DNA from: JAHIQC01 sp964565645
GTDB taxonomy: Bacteria > Actinomycetota > Coriobacteriia > Anaerosomatales > JAHIQC01
Length of the DNA: 64,000 bases
NCBI GenBank assembly: GCA_964565645.1
Contig: CAZMFQ010000007.1
Location: 95,430 to 159,429, forward strand
Direction of reading: 5' to 3'
Part shown: in pieces, positions 22,814-32,028 of the stretch
How the letters are laid out: each line of letters starts with the position of its first letter
How positions within the stretch are numbered: position 1 is the stretch's first letter
Program-made: the position numbers and the translations under genes
Notes under the pieces: model-generated
What the model was told of the DNA's origin: nothing
Databases searched by the model: none
The model's input: only the letters and a program-made list of their open reading frames with translations

Positions 22814-23104
22814 CTACAGACGCAAGAGGCGCTCGAACTCCGTGGGGTTCCAGCCGACCATCGCCTTCTCACCCACGAGCAGCACAGGCACTCCGTGCTG
22901 TCCTGTCATCGTGACCATCTCCCGCAGACCCCTGCGGTCCTTTGTGACGTCGATCTCGACGAACGGGACGCCGTTGTCTTTCAGATAGGCCTTGGCCACT
23001 TTGCACCACGGGCACACCGGAGTCGAGTAGACTCGGACCTGTTTGTGCGCCGTTGAGTTCTTGTGCGCGGGACCTGATCGGTGCCGGGGCTTGTTGCCGC
23101 TCAT
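22814..23104 (-). CDS. Glutaredoxin/NrdH-like thiol protein
   Basis: 96 aa from ATG 23104. Basic N-terminal extension (KPRHRSGPAHKNSTAHK), then a glutaredoxin fold with active site CPWC (31-34) in VYSTPVCPWCKVAKAYL, the TVP-type loop GVPVLLVG and the ending GWNPTEFERLL. Likely an electron donor to reductases or a general dithiol oxidoreductase in the cytoplasm. It is monocistronic, converging with dnaB and diverging from the FAD gene. Confidence 0.88.
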   Translation of the reverse strand: MSGNKPRHRSGPAHKNSTAHKQVRVYSTPVCPWCKVAKAYLKDNGVPFVEIDVTKDRRGLREMVTMTGQHGVPVLLVGEKAMVGWNPTEFERLLRL

Positions 23105-23194
23105 GCTCGACCCCCGAGCGTTGCGGATATCGACAGGATGGGTATTCCCCGGAAGGCGCCGAGCATCCCTTGCCCCTGAGCATGAAGGAGAGCC

Positions 23195-24574
23195 ATGAGC
23201 AGCGAGTACGACGTCATCATCGTCGGTGCCGGACCCGCAGGCATCTTCGCGGCGCTCGAGTTGCTCGACGCGCCGGAGCGCCGTGTTCTGGTTCTTGAGA
23301 AGGGCCGAGGCATCGAGAAGCGCCGCTGCCCGTCGCGCCAAGCCGGGTGTATCGGGTGCAAGACGTGCGACATCATGACCGGCTGGGGTGGCGCGGGGGC
23401 CTTCTCCGACGGCAAACTGACGCTCACCGGTGAGATCGGTGGTTGGCTGGGCGAGTACGTGGGCGCCGAGGCGCTCGACGACCTGCTGCAGGACGCCGAC
23501 GGACTGTGGTTGCGCTTCGGGGCTGACACGTTCGTTCACGCGCCCGATCCGGGCGAGGCCGCCAGACTCCAGGCGGAGGCGGCCGCTGTTGACATGCGGC
23601 TCGTGCCGATGCGCATCCGTCACCTGGGCACCGACCGCTCGCCCGAGGTGCTGCAGGCCATGCGACTGTACCTCGAGGCCAACGGTGTGGAGGTCCGGAC
23701 GACCTGCGCGGTCGCGCGGATAATGGCCGAAGAACACCGTGTCACCGGTGTGGAACTCGCCGACGGGTCGCAGATCCACGCGCCTGTCGTGATCGCAGCG
23801 CCCGGACGTGAAGGCGCCGACTGGCTTGCGACGCAAGCGACCGAACTGGGGATCGGCCTTGCGAACAACGCCGTGGACATCGGCGTGCGGGTCGAGTGCC
23901 CGGCGTCCGTCATGGAGCCTCTCACCGAGCACCTGTACGAGGCGAAGCTGCTGTACCGCTCGCGTCTGTTCGGCGACCGGGTCCGCACGTTTTGTATGAA
24001 CCCGTACGGCGAGGTCACGACCGAGTCCTACGGCGATGTGGTCACCGTCAACGGCCACTCCTATGCGGGGAGCCGCACCGCGTTCACGAACTTCGCGGTA
24101 CTCGTCAGCCAGAACTTCACCGAGCCTTTCCATGAGCCCATCACCTATGGTCGCTCGATCGCGCGCCTGGCCAATCTCCTCGGCGAGGGCATCCTCGTCC
24201 AACGCCTGGGCGACCTGAAGGCGGGACGGCGGTCGACACCGGAGCGCATGCGTGCGGCGGGCGTCGAGCCGACGCTGCCCGCAGCCACGCCCGGGGACCT
24301 CGCCAGCGTGCTGCCGTACCGGCACCTGACCGATCTGCTCGAGTTCTTCGCAGCACTCGACAAGCTCGCTCCCGGCATCGCCGGCGAGGACACGCTGCTC
24401 TACGGCGTGGAAGTGAAGTTCTACAGTTCGCGGGTGGCGGTCGGCCCCGACCTCATGACCTCGGTACGGGGGCTCTATGCCATAGGCGACGGCGCGGGGG
24501 TCACGCGTGGTCTGATCCAGTCGAGCGCCAGCGGGCTGGCGGCAGCGAGGGCCGTGCTTCAGGCCTCGGGGTAG
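23195..24574 (+). CDS. FAD-dependent oxidoreductase (COG2509-like)
   Basis: 459 aa from ATG 23195 behind GAAGGAGAG. N-terminal Rossmann FAD site VGAGPAGIFAA and VLEKG, then a Cys-rich segment RCPSRQAGCIGCKTC and GGAGAFSDGKLTL typical of the COG2509 flavoproteins, and a C-terminal FAD loop GLYAIGDGAGVTRGLIQSSASG. The substrate is not known; relatives are annotated as NAD(P)/FAD-dependent dehydrogenases. The Cys cluster could be redox-active. It overlaps the TetR gene tail to tail by 16 bp. Confidence 0.85.
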   Translation: MSSEYDVIIVGAGPAGIFAALELLDAPERRVLVLEKGRGIEKRRCPSRQAGCIGCKTCDIMTGWGGAGAFSDGKLTLTGEIGGWLGEYVGAEALDDLLQDADGLWLRFGADTFVHAPDPGEAARLQAEAAAVDMRLVPMRIRHLGTDRSPEVLQAMRLYLEANGVEVRTTCAVARIMAEEHRVTGVELADGSQIHAPVVIAAPGREGADWLATQATELGIGLANNAVDIGVRVECPASVMEPLTEHLYEAKLLYRSRLFGDRVRTFCMNPYGEVTTESYGDVVTVNGHSYAGSRTAFTNFAVLVSQNFTEPFHEPITYGRSIARLANLLGEGILVQRLGDLKAGRRSTPERMRAAGVEPTLPAATPGDLASVLPYRHLTDLLEFFAALDKLAPGIAGEDTLLYGVEVKFYSSRVAVGPDLMTSVRGLYAIGDGAGVTRGLIQSSASGLAAARAVLQASG

Positions 24575-25161
24575 CCGAGGACGCGTATCGCCGCATCGGC
24601 TATGGCCGCTTCCGGCTCGTCGGCGAGCACCACGGCGCTCAGGAGATAGCCGATGAGCATCGAGAGGACCGCGCGTACGCGGGCGTCGGTCTGCTCATCA
24701 CTCTGGTCGAGCCCGTACGCCTCATCGAGACGGACCACGGTGGCGCGCAGTGCTTGCTGCACGGGCAGCGCGATCTCCGTCCGGTAGGCGTCGAGGAACT
24801 GCGGATTGTGCACCGCCGCCGCAAGTACGGTCCTGAGTATGTGACCGTACGCGGAGATCGCCTGTCGTCGTTGGGCGAACGCCTCGACGAGCTGCTCCCG
24901 CAACGACTCCGGCCGAAGCGATTCCAGCATCGTCGCGTTCTCCGTGAATATGCGCTCTGAGACCGCCGCTATGAGGGCCAGGAAGATCTCCTCCTTGCCG
25001 GCGAAGTGGCGGTACAGCGCGGGTTCACTCACGCCCACAGCCGCCGCGATCTCGCGCATCGAGCCGTTCTCGTATCCGCAACGCGCGAAGACGATCAGCG
25101 CCGCCTCGAGGATCTCACCTCGGCGACCCTCCGCGAGAGGTGTTGAGAGATCGGCGCTCAT
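24559..25161 (-). CDS. TetR-family repressor of the efflux operon
   Basis: 200 aa from ATG 25161. N-terminal HTH at about 15-60 (ILEAALIVFARCGYENGSMREIAAAVGVSEPALYRHFAGKEE region) and an all-helical ligand-binding half. It is the last gene of a seven-gene leftward operon (start overlap ATGA with the ATPase gene), an arrangement typical of autoregulated drug-efflux operons. The likely operator is the 20-bp palindrome at 31778-31797. Ligand unknown. Confidence 0.88.
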   Translation of the reverse strand: MSADLSTPLAEGRRGEILEAALIVFARCGYENGSMREIAAAVGVSEPALYRHFAGKEEIFLALIAAVSERIFTENATMLESLRPESLREQLVEAFAQRRQAISAYGHILRTVLAAAVHNPQFLDAYRTEIALPVQQALRATVVRLDEAYGLDQSDEQTDARVRAVLSMLIGYLLSAVVLADEPEAAIADAAIRVLGYPEA

Positions 25162-26423
25162 GGTGCCGGGGTCTCGTCGGAGATGTCGCCCGGCGCATCG
25201 GGCGAGGCGGCGGCGGGGGAGTCCGGAGCGAGCTCGAGATCGTCGTCGGGCACATCAGCAAGTTCCGCGATCCATGGCGTCATGAAGGGCTGGGTCGGCT
25301 GTTCGACCGGCACCCGTGTTGCCGCGGCATCGGTCGTCGACGGCGGCTCGTTTGAGCCGGCGCCCTCGGTCGCCGGAGCGCCGGCGGAGGCGGGCACGGG
25401 CTCCGACGCCGCGCGCGCCGCCTGTGCGGCAGCGGCCTGTGCGGCGGCCTCCGCGGCCACGGCAGCCGCCCTGCGCTTGGACACGATGTTGACGAACACG
25501 TCCTCGATCGTCGGTTCGACCACCTCGATGCCTCGGACGCGTACGTCGGCGGCCTCGAGGAACTCGGCGACATCGCGCGCCGAGGCCGCTCCTGCGTTGA
25601 CGTGCAGCAGCGCGCCGCTCATGTAGGCCTCGAGCACGCCCGAGATCGACTCGAGCGCAAGCACCGCGGCTTCAGGGTCTTCGGCATCCACTTCAAGGAC
25701 CGTATCGGTCATGAGCCCTCTGACTTCGGACGGGGTACCCAGCGCCGCGATCTCTCCCTCGTATATGAATGCGAGCCGGCCGCAGTGAGCGGCCTCGTCC
25801 ATGTAATGCGTCGTCACGAACAGGGTCACGCCGCTCTCCGCGAGCTCGTAGAGCAGTTCCCAGAAGTGGCGACGCGCCGTGGGATCGACGCCCGAGGTCG
25901 GCTCGTCGAGGAAGATCAGTTCAGGCTCGTGGATCGTCGCGCATCCCAAGGCGAGCCGCTGCTTCCAGCCCACCGAGAGGTTCGCCGTGAGCTCGTTCTC
26001 GCGACCCACGAGGTCGGCCATCTGCAGGATGTAGGCCCGCTGTGATGCGAACTTCTCCTCAGACAGGTCGTAGACGCCGGCGTAGAAGCGCAGGTTCTCA
26101 TCGACCGTCAGGTCCTCGAACAGCGAGAACTTCTGCGACATGTAGCCGATCCGTCTGCGGACCGCCTCGGGGTCGCGCACGGCGTCGTGTCCGAGCACGG
26201 TCGCGCCGCCGGATGTCGGCGAGATCACACCGCACAGCATGCGGATCGTGGTCGTCTTGCCTGACCCGTTCGGGCCGAGGAACCCGAAGATCTCTCCTCG
26301 GCGGACCTCGAGGTCGATGCCGTCGACCGCAGTGAAGCGGCCGAAGCGTTTCGTGAGACCCTCGATTCTGATGGCCGGATCGTTGTCGGGGGCGGGCGTG
26401 GCCGCTGGTTCCATGTCCATCAC
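25158..26423 (-). CDS. ABC transporter ATP-binding protein (DrrA/ABC-2 type) with long C-terminal extension
   Basis: 421 aa; start placed at GTG 26423 next to the previous stop, though ATG 26420 or 26414 is possible. Residues about 15-240 are an NBD: Walker A GPNGSGKTTT, signature LSVGWKQRLALG (variant of LSGGQ), Walker B LIFLDEPTSGVD and H-loop TTHYMDEA. A DrrA-type regulatory tail (IEDVFVNIVSK) ends near 305. The remaining ~115 residues are Ala/Pro/acidic and low in complexity, ending in a conserved-looking PFMTPWIAELADVPDDD. It powers the two permeases encoded upstream. Confidence 0.88.
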   Translation of the reverse strand: MMDMEPAATPAPDNDPAIRIEGLTKRFGRFTAVDGIDLEVRRGEIFGFLGPNGSGKTTTIRMLCGVISPTSGGATVLGHDAVRDPEAVRRRIGYMSQKFSLFEDLTVDENLRFYAGVYDLSEEKFASQRAYILQMADLVGRENELTANLSVGWKQRLALGCATIHEPELIFLDEPTSGVDPTARRHFWELLYELAESGVTLFVTTHYMDEAAHCGRLAFIYEGEIAALGTPSEVRGLMTDTVLEVDAEDPEAAVLALESISGVLEAYMSGALLHVNAGAASARDVAEFLEAADVRVRGIEVVEPTIEDVFVNIVSKRRAAAVAAEAAAQAAAAQAARAASEPVPASAGAPATEGAGSNEPPSTTDAAATRVPVEQPTQPFMTPWIAELADVPDDDLELAPDSPAAASPDAPGDISDETPAP

Positions 26424-27545
26424 CTAGTCCGAGAGCCGTTTCTGGAAGCGCGAGAGCGCCAGGCCGAGGATCACGATCGAGAACACGGCCATCGCGAGGT
26501 ACTGCTCCCACAGCGCCATGAACCCGGCGCCCTTCATGAAGTTCGTCCGCAGGATGACCAGTGCGTAGCGTAGCGGGATGAGGTAGGTCACGGGCACGAT
26601 CTCGGGCGGCATGGATTCGAGCGGGAAGATGAAGCCCGAGAGCACCATCGTCGGGATCAGGATGAACATCGTGGCCTGCTGGGCCTGCTGCCTCGTCCGC
26701 GAGACCATCGACACGAACATCGACTGACCGATGACGGTGAACATGAACAGGAGCAGGCCCGCGCCTATCACGAGCAGGCTGCCGTGGAACGGCACGCGGA
26801 ACCAGAAGATGCCCACGAGCATCACGACGCTGACCTGTATCGACGCGAGCAGGATGTAGGGCACGATCTTGCCGAGGAGGTACTCACCGCGGGTGATCGG
26901 CGTGACGAACATCTGCTCGAGCGTACCGCGCTCGCGCTCGCGCACGATGGCCTGGCTCATGATCGCGCCCATCGAGAGCAGCAGGATCGTGGCCACCAGC
27001 CCGGGGATCATCGCGTTGACGGCGCGTAGCGTCGGGTTGAACAGCACGCGGACCCGTGCGTCGATACCCGGCGCGTCGGGCATGAGCCCCGTGGCCCGGA
27101 TGCGCTGCCGGTTGAACTCCGCGAACACCTGCGCCGCATAGCCGGAGGCCACCGAGGCGGTCTTGCTGTCCACGCCGTCGACGACGATCTCGACCGGCAC
27201 CGACTCGCCGCGCGCCAGGCCCGCCTCCATGCCTGGTGGGAGCAGCAGAGCGACCTGGATGCGGTTCTCGTCCATGAGCCTGCGCATCCCGGCCTCGTCG
27301 TCGGGGCGCGCCGTTATCGTGAAGTAGCCGGTGTTCGTGAAGGAGTCGGCGAGCTGACGCGAGGTCATCGTGCGGTCCTGGTCCACGACCGCCGTGGGGA
27401 TGTTGCGGACATCGGAGCCGACCACGTATCCGAACATGATGAGCTGCAGGATGGGCCCGATGAAGATCAACGGCAGCAGCAACCGGTCCCTGCGAAGCTG
27501 CAGGAACTCCTTCCAGATCAGGAGCTTGATGCGTTTGATCGACAT
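26424..27545 (-). CDS. ABC-2 type permease of the efflux system
   Basis: 373 aa from ATG 27545. N-terminal segment KEFLQLRRDRLLL, a signal-anchor span, a large extracytoplasmic loop (about 45-175) and a C-terminal block of five or six spans with the family motif RERERGTLEQMFVTPI. YhhJ/YbhR-type half-transporter that pairs with the permease at 27545-28687. Stop and next start are adjacent, indicating coupled translation. Confidence 0.88.
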   Translation of the reverse strand: MSIKRIKLLIWKEFLQLRRDRLLLPLIFIGPILQLIMFGYVVGSDVRNIPTAVVDQDRTMTSRQLADSFTNTGYFTITARPDDEAGMRRLMDENRIQVALLLPPGMEAGLARGESVPVEIVVDGVDSKTASVASGYAAQVFAEFNRQRIRATGLMPDAPGIDARVRVLFNPTLRAVNAMIPGLVATILLLSMGAIMSQAIVRERERGTLEQMFVTPITRGEYLLGKIVPYILLASIQVSVVMLVGIFWFRVPFHGSLLVIGAGLLLFMFTVIGQSMFVSMVSRTRQQAQQATMFILIPTMVLSGFIFPLESMPPEIVPVTYLIPLRYALVILRTNFMKGAGFMALWEQYLAMAVFSIVILGLALSRFQKRLSD

Positions 27546-28687
27546 CAGTCAGGCCTCCTCGAGTACAGCACGGAGGCCAGCGTGAGTGACACGAGCGCGT
27601 AGATCGCGAGCGCGCCGATCTGGGGCCACAGCTCGCTGAACCCGCCGCCCTTGAGGAACACCGAGCGTGCGACCACGACCATGTAGCGCCCGGGGAACAG
27701 GTAGGACACGACCTGCAGGAACCGCGGGATGCTGTGCAGCGGGAATGCGAATCCCGAGAGCATGAAGCCCGGCAGGAAGCTGATGAGCAACGCGACGAGG
27801 TTCGCCACCTCGACGCTGCTCGCCCGAGCCGAGACGAGAAGCCCGATACCGAGCGAGCACAGCACGAACAGGAACGTCGCCACCGCGAGCGCGATCACGT
27901 CACCGCGCACGGGAACCCCGAACACGAGCACCGCCACGAGCGAGACCACAAGCATGTCGACCAGCCCGAGGAACACCCATGGCGAGACCTTGCCGAGCAT
28001 GAGTTCGCCCCGGCGGATGGGGGAGACGATGATCTGCTCGAACGTACCCTGCTCCTTCTCCTTCACGAGCGTGACAGCGGTCTGCTGGACCGTGACGATC
28101 ATGATGATGACCACCATGAGCCCGGGCACGAGGAAATCGGCCGAGCGTCGCTCCGGGTTGTACCAGGTGCGGATGTAGGGCGCGATGCCGCCCGCGCGGT
28201 TCGGGTCGATGCCCTGCCGTTCGAGGTACTCGAACGCGACTTCGCGCCCGAGCTGTTCGTTGAGTGCCGTGGCGTAGGTCTGGCCGAGCTGCGCGGAGTT
28301 GGGTTCCGACCCGTCGATGAGCACCGAGACCTGGCCCTTTTCGCCGCGGGCGATCGCGTCACCGAAGCCCGGGCGGATCATGACAGCGATGCGGGCCTCG
28401 GAGCGGTCGAAGGCGTCGTCGATAGCGCTCATCGAATCGACGTAGCCGGCGACGTTGAAGAAGTCGCTTTGCTCATACGAGGCCAGGTACTCGCGGCTCG
28501 TTGCGGTCTTGTCGCCGTCGAGCAGGAGCGTCGGCACATCCCGCACATCGAAACTGATGGCGTACGCGAACAGGAGCAGCTGGATCGTCGGCATGAGCAG
28601 TACCGAGATCATGATGCGCGGATCGCGTCGGATGTGGATGAACTCCTTGCGCGCGATGGCGCCGATGCGGCGAAGTGCGTCTCTCAT
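27545..28687 (-). CDS. ABC-2 type permease of the efflux system (second)
   Basis: 380 aa from ATG 28687, which overlaps the stop of the upstream ATPase gene (ATGA). Same plan as its neighbour: N-terminal KEFIHIRRDPRIM, one span, extracytoplasmic loop, then six spans with KEKEQGTFEQIIVSPIRRGE. Two homologous but distinct permeases with two ATPases form a YbhFSR-like exporter. The frame open to 28753 is ignored because it overlaps the ATPase gene. Confidence 0.9.
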   Translation of the reverse strand: MRDALRRIGAIARKEFIHIRRDPRIMISVLLMPTIQLLLFAYAISFDVRDVPTLLLDGDKTATSREYLASYEQSDFFNVAGYVDSMSAIDDAFDRSEARIAVMIRPGFGDAIARGEKGQVSVLIDGSEPNSAQLGQTYATALNEQLGREVAFEYLERQGIDPNRAGGIAPYIRTWYNPERRSADFLVPGLMVVIIMIVTVQQTAVTLVKEKEQGTFEQIIVSPIRRGELMLGKVSPWVFLGLVDMLVVSLVAVLVFGVPVRGDVIALAVATFLFVLCSLGIGLLVSARASSVEVANLVALLISFLPGFMLSGFAFPLHSIPRFLQVVSYLFPGRYMVVVARSVFLKGGGFSELWPQIGALAIYALVSLTLASVLYSRRPD

Positions 28688-29727
28688 CGGGCCACCTCCT
28701 CGGCAAGGAACGCGAACGTCGCTTCCATGTCGACGCGCGCCGGCCGCACGCACTCCGTGCGGACGCCGGAGGACTCGAGGAGCGCATGCACCTCGTCCGG
28801 GCCCGGACCGCCCTCGCGTACGATCACGCGGACCACGTCGCCCAGCACGGTCACCGAGAGCGCCCAGGGCTCAGGCTCGAGCGCGGTGAGCGCCGGTCGT
28901 TGCTGTGTGGTGCAGACCTCGAGCAGCGTCCCCGGCACGCGCGCCTTGAGGCCGGCGGGGGTGTCTGAGAGCAGGATGCGGCCGTTCTCCATGAACGCGA
29001 CGTGCGTGCAGCGCTCGGCCTCGTCCATGTAGGGGGTGGCCACGAACACCGTGATGCCGCGGCGGTGCAGTCCGGCGATGATCCGCCAGAACTCGCGCCT
29101 TGAGACGGGGTCGACTCCGGTGGTCGGCTCGTCGAGGAACAGCAGGTCGGGCTCGTGGATGAGCGTGACGGCCAGCGCAAGTTTCTGCTTCATGCCGCCC
29201 GAGAGGAACTGCGACTGGCGATCGGCGAACTCGGTCAGGCCGGCGAACTCGAGCAGCCGTGCGCTTCGCGACCGGATCTCGCGCCGCGGCACACCGCGGA
29301 GGTTCGCAAAGAACGAGAGGTTCTCTTCGACGGTGAGGTCGGGATAGAGCGAGAAGCGCTGCGACATGTAGCCGATACGCGGCTTGACCAGGTCGGGGCG
29401 GCGTGTGACCGAGGCGCCGAAGACCTCGGCGTCGCCTTCGGTCGGACGCAGCACCGTCGAAAGCATGCGGATCAGTGTGGACTTACCAGCGCCGTCCGGG
29501 CCGACCAGCCCGAATACCTCGCCGGGTTCGACGCGGAGCGATACGTCGTTCACGGCGAGTACGTCGTGGCCGAACCGGTGCGAGAGCCCGAAGGCCTCGA
29601 GCGCGGCGACCGTCGACGCGGGGCCGGCCGGCACCGGCGCGACAGCCTCGGGCTGCGCGAGCGGCTCGGGAGCGGCGGGCTCGGAGGGCGGCTGTTCGGG
29701 AGGCAGCATGTCGAGCTCGTCGGTCAC
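28684..29727 (-). CDS. ABC transporter ATP-binding protein of the efflux system
   Basis: 347 aa from ATG 29727. Pro/Glu-rich N-terminal lead of about 40 residues, then an NBD with Walker A GPDGAGKST, intact signature LSGGMKQKLALA, Walker B LLFLDEPTTGVD and a YMDEAERC switch region. C-terminal regulatory portion ends VDMEATFAFLAEEV. The Walker A Asp (GPDGAGK) is the usual YbhF form. With the ATPase at 25158 it makes the two nucleotide-binding subunits. Start overlaps the stop of the HlyD gene by one base. Confidence 0.9.
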   Translation of the reverse strand: MTDELDMLPPEQPPSEPAAPEPLAQPEAVAPVPAGPASTVAALEAFGLSHRFGHDVLAVNDVSLRVEPGEVFGLVGPDGAGKSTLIRMLSTVLRPTEGDAEVFGASVTRRPDLVKPRIGYMSQRFSLYPDLTVEENLSFFANLRGVPRREIRSRSARLLEFAGLTEFADRQSQFLSGGMKQKLALAVTLIHEPDLLFLDEPTTGVDPVSRREFWRIIAGLHRRGITVFVATPYMDEAERCTHVAFMENGRILLSDTPAGLKARVPGTLLEVCTTQQRPALTALEPEPWALSVTVLGDVVRVIVREGGPGPDEVHALLESSGVRTECVRPARVDMEATFAFLAEEVAR

Positions 29728-30500
29728 TAGAAGGTCACGTCCACAGGCATGCCAGGCTTGAGCACGTCCTCGGCGTTCTTGACGTCGAGGCGCACCTCGT
29801 ACACGAGTTTGACGCGCTGGTCCTTCGTCTCGATGTTGCTCGGCGTGAACTCCGCCTCCGACGCCACGAACACGACCTTGCCTTCGAAGGTCTTGGCCGA
29901 GGAGTCGGTCACGATCGTTGCTGTGTCTCCGAGCTTGATCTGCCCGATCTGCGTTTCGGAGATGTAGATGCTTACGTGCAGCTTCTCGAGGTCTGCGATG
30001 GTCGCGAGGGTCTTGCCGAGGCTCGCGTTCTCCCCGACGGACGCGACGACCTGTGTCAGCACGCCGTCGGCGGGCGCCGCGATGGTCCCGTAGCCCTGCT
30101 GCACCTTCGCGGCCTCGAGTGCCGCCTTGGCTTGGTCGACGCGGGCCTGGGCCTGGTCGATCTCGGGCTGCGTGCCCTTGTCGGCCTTCACCTTGGCGAG
30201 CGCCGCCTCGGCGGCCTTCACACCGGCCTGCGCCTGCTCGACCTGCAGGTCCAGTACTGCCGCGTCGAGCGTGAACAGGACGGTTCCCGAGCTCACGTCG
30301 GAGCCTTCCTCGGCATCGACCTTTGCGATGCGTCCCGCGATGACCGATGAGACCGCGATCTCGTCGGCCTCCACCGTCCCGCTGCCTCCGAGCGCCGCGG
30401 CCTGCGAACCGCCGCCGTCACCCCAGGTCGTCCATGCCCACCAGCCTCCGCCGGCGAGCGCCGCGATCACGACGATCACGATGATGATCCGCTTTGCCAT
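29727..30500 (-). CDS. HlyD-family membrane-fusion subunit
   Basis: 257 aa from ATG 30500. N-terminal anchor (IIIVIVVIAALAGGGWWAW), lipoyl/biotinyl-like half (GRIAKVDAEEGSDVSSGTVLF), a coiled-coil hairpin rich in Ala/Gln/Lys, the second lipoyl half (TIAAPADGVLTQVVASVGE) and a beta-barrel (LHVSIYISETQIGQI). In a Gram-positive cell such proteins bridge the ABC-2 exporter to the envelope. The gene follows the lipoprotein homologue after 52 bp. Confidence 0.9.
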   Translation of the reverse strand: MAKRIIIVIVVIAALAGGGWWAWTTWGDGGGSQAAALGGSGTVEADEIAVSSVIAGRIAKVDAEEGSDVSSGTVLFTLDAAVLDLQVEQAQAGVKAAEAALAKVKADKGTQPEIDQAQARVDQAKAALEAAKVQQGYGTIAAPADGVLTQVVASVGENASLGKTLATIADLEKLHVSIYISETQIGQIKLGDTATIVTDSSAKTFEGKVVFVASEAEFTPSNIETKDQRVKLVYEVRLDVKNAEDVLKPGMPVDVTF

Positions 30501-30552
30501 CGCTCCTGCTCCTTGTCCGTTCGGCCAGCGCGCGTCTCGCGCGTCCGTCCGT

Positions 30553-31767
30553 CTAGTTCACGGAGATCGACACGTCGACGGGTGTCCCCGCCGGCAGCGT
30601 CTGCCCCTGGTCCAACTCGATCTCGACCCTGAACCCGCGCGTCAGGTGAATCACCTTGGTCGCGAAGTAGGTCGGCACAAACCCGTATTCGTTCCCGATC
30701 GCACTGATGCGGCCGGTGTAACCCCTTGAGGGCTGGGAGTCGCTGAACACCGCGACCTGCGCGCCGACGGCGAGCGCCGGTCGCGTCTCATCGGTCACGA
30801 ACGTCTCTATCCTGCCTGCCGAGGAGCGGCGCAGCACGACCACTGGAGCGCCGCCGGCCAGCACTGCACCGGGCTGCGCGATGCTCACGACCTCGGCGTC
30901 GAACGGCGCCGTGATCTGGGCGCGGTCGTACTGCGCGCGGGCGAGGTCGGTGGCGGCCGCGTAGCCTTCGGCGATCGCGGACGCCGCATCGCGCACATAG
31001 CGCACCGTCGATTGCGCCGTGTTGATGTCCGTCTGCGCGGTGGCCAGGTCGGTCACGCCCGTACGCGCCTTCTCGAGGGCCGCATCGACCTTGGCCAGTG
31101 CGGCCTCGAGCTGTTTGACCTGAACGCGGGGGTCGGTCTGGCCGGGCGGGATCGTCGAGGTCGGCGTGAGCGAGCCGGCCGCCGCCTTGGCCGCGTTGAG
31201 TTTGATCTGCAGCTCCGCGCGCTGGAGCGTCAGGTCGGTGATCGTCTTGTTGAGTTCGACGGTCTTGGACGCGATCTCTGAAGCGGTCAGCGTCAACGTG
31301 CCCGCCCGGTCGTCCACCAACTTCACGTTGGCCCGCGCGAGCTTCTCGTCGGCTTTCGCGGCCTCCAGTGCAGCTGCGAGCGCCGCGGTATCCATCGTCG
31401 CGAGCACCTGACCCGTGGAGACGGTATCGCCCACGTTCGCCGAGAGTGCGCCGACGCGTACCCAGCCACCTGCCGAGGAGCCGGCGCCCTGAGCGCCGGC
31501 GGACGCGGCGTCCGACGATGCGGCTCCGTCCGTGCCGGTCGATCCCGTCGTCGGAGTGCTGCTGTCGAAACCGGCTTCGATGTCGGGGGCGGGAACGACT
31601 ATGACCGGTGCGGGCAGGGCGACGGTCTCGTCGACCACGCGGCCGGTGATGTCGATGGTCGTGGCGCCGTCCCGGGAGCAACCCCCCAGAGGCGCGAGCG
31701 CGGTGATCGCGAGTGCGCAGGCCAGAGCGGTCGCCACTCCTCGGCGAAGCTGCTTGTCAGGGCCCAC
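30553..31767 (-). CDS. HlyD-family lipoprotein subunit, first gene of efflux operon
   Basis: 404 aa from GTG 31767, preferred over GTG 31773 because GGAGG is then 5 nt upstream. Lipoprotein signal peptide with lipobox LGGC (near residue 30), Asp/Ala/Ser-rich linker, lipoyl and coiled-coil segments (AALEAAKADEKLARANVKL ...), second lipoyl (ITAPFDAEVVSIAQPGAV) and beta-barrel (TLPAGTPVDVSISVN). It resembles the second adaptor here but is longer and lipid-anchored. Controlled by the palindrome immediately upstream. Confidence 0.85.
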   Translation of the reverse strand: MGPDKQLRRGVATALACALAITALAPLGGCSRDGATTIDITGRVVDETVALPAPVIVVPAPDIEAGFDSSTPTTGSTGTDGAASSDAASAGAQGAGSSAGGWVRVGALSANVGDTVSTGQVLATMDTAALAAALEAAKADEKLARANVKLVDDRAGTLTLTASEIASKTVELNKTITDLTLQRAELQIKLNAAKAAAGSLTPTSTIPPGQTDPRVQVKQLEAALAKVDAALEKARTGVTDLATAQTDINTAQSTVRYVRDAASAIAEGYAAATDLARAQYDRAQITAPFDAEVVSIAQPGAVLAGGAPVVVLRRSSAGRIETFVTDETRPALAVGAQVAVFSDSQPSRGYTGRISAIGNEYGFVPTYFATKVIHLTRGFRVEIELDQGQTLPAGTPVDVSISVN

Positions 31768-31777
31768 GTACACCTCC

Positions 31778-31797
31778 GTTAGTTATCGCTCACTAAC
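31778..31797. promoter_or_regulatory. TetR-type operator of the efflux operon
   Basis: On the minus strand GTTAGT-N8-ACTAAC with central partial symmetry, a 20-bp palindrome between a -10-like TATGAT (complement of 31810-31815) and the ribosome site of the first gene. A repressor bound here would block the promoter; the operon's own TetR protein is the obvious candidate. Confidence 0.6.
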
Positions 31798-32028
31798 CGC
31801 CACTGCGGCATCATACACTCATACGGCATCGGAATGCATCTACCCTTTGTGGGTCGTGGTCGCCCGTTCGACCCGTCGTGCTGGCGCTCCACCGCGCTGT
31901 AGGGCATACTAACGCCGTCGCCCGCCGTCGTGCGGGCGTTGTGCGCGCCGCCTCGCCCGGACGGTGCGCCCGGTCCGGGAGCGGCGGCGAGAGTCCGCGG
32001 GACCGAACACATCCAGGGAGCAACACTC

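Noticed and set aside
22814..24325. 503-residue minus-strand frame joining the glutaredoxin-like gene
   Set aside because: Only the last 96 residues are homologous to anything; the rest is antisense to the FAD oxidoreductase.
31919..31938. CGCCCGC/GCGGGCG hairpin before purA as a purine riboswitch
   Set aside because: Simple 7-bp stem without the conserved three-way junction of a purine riboswitch.
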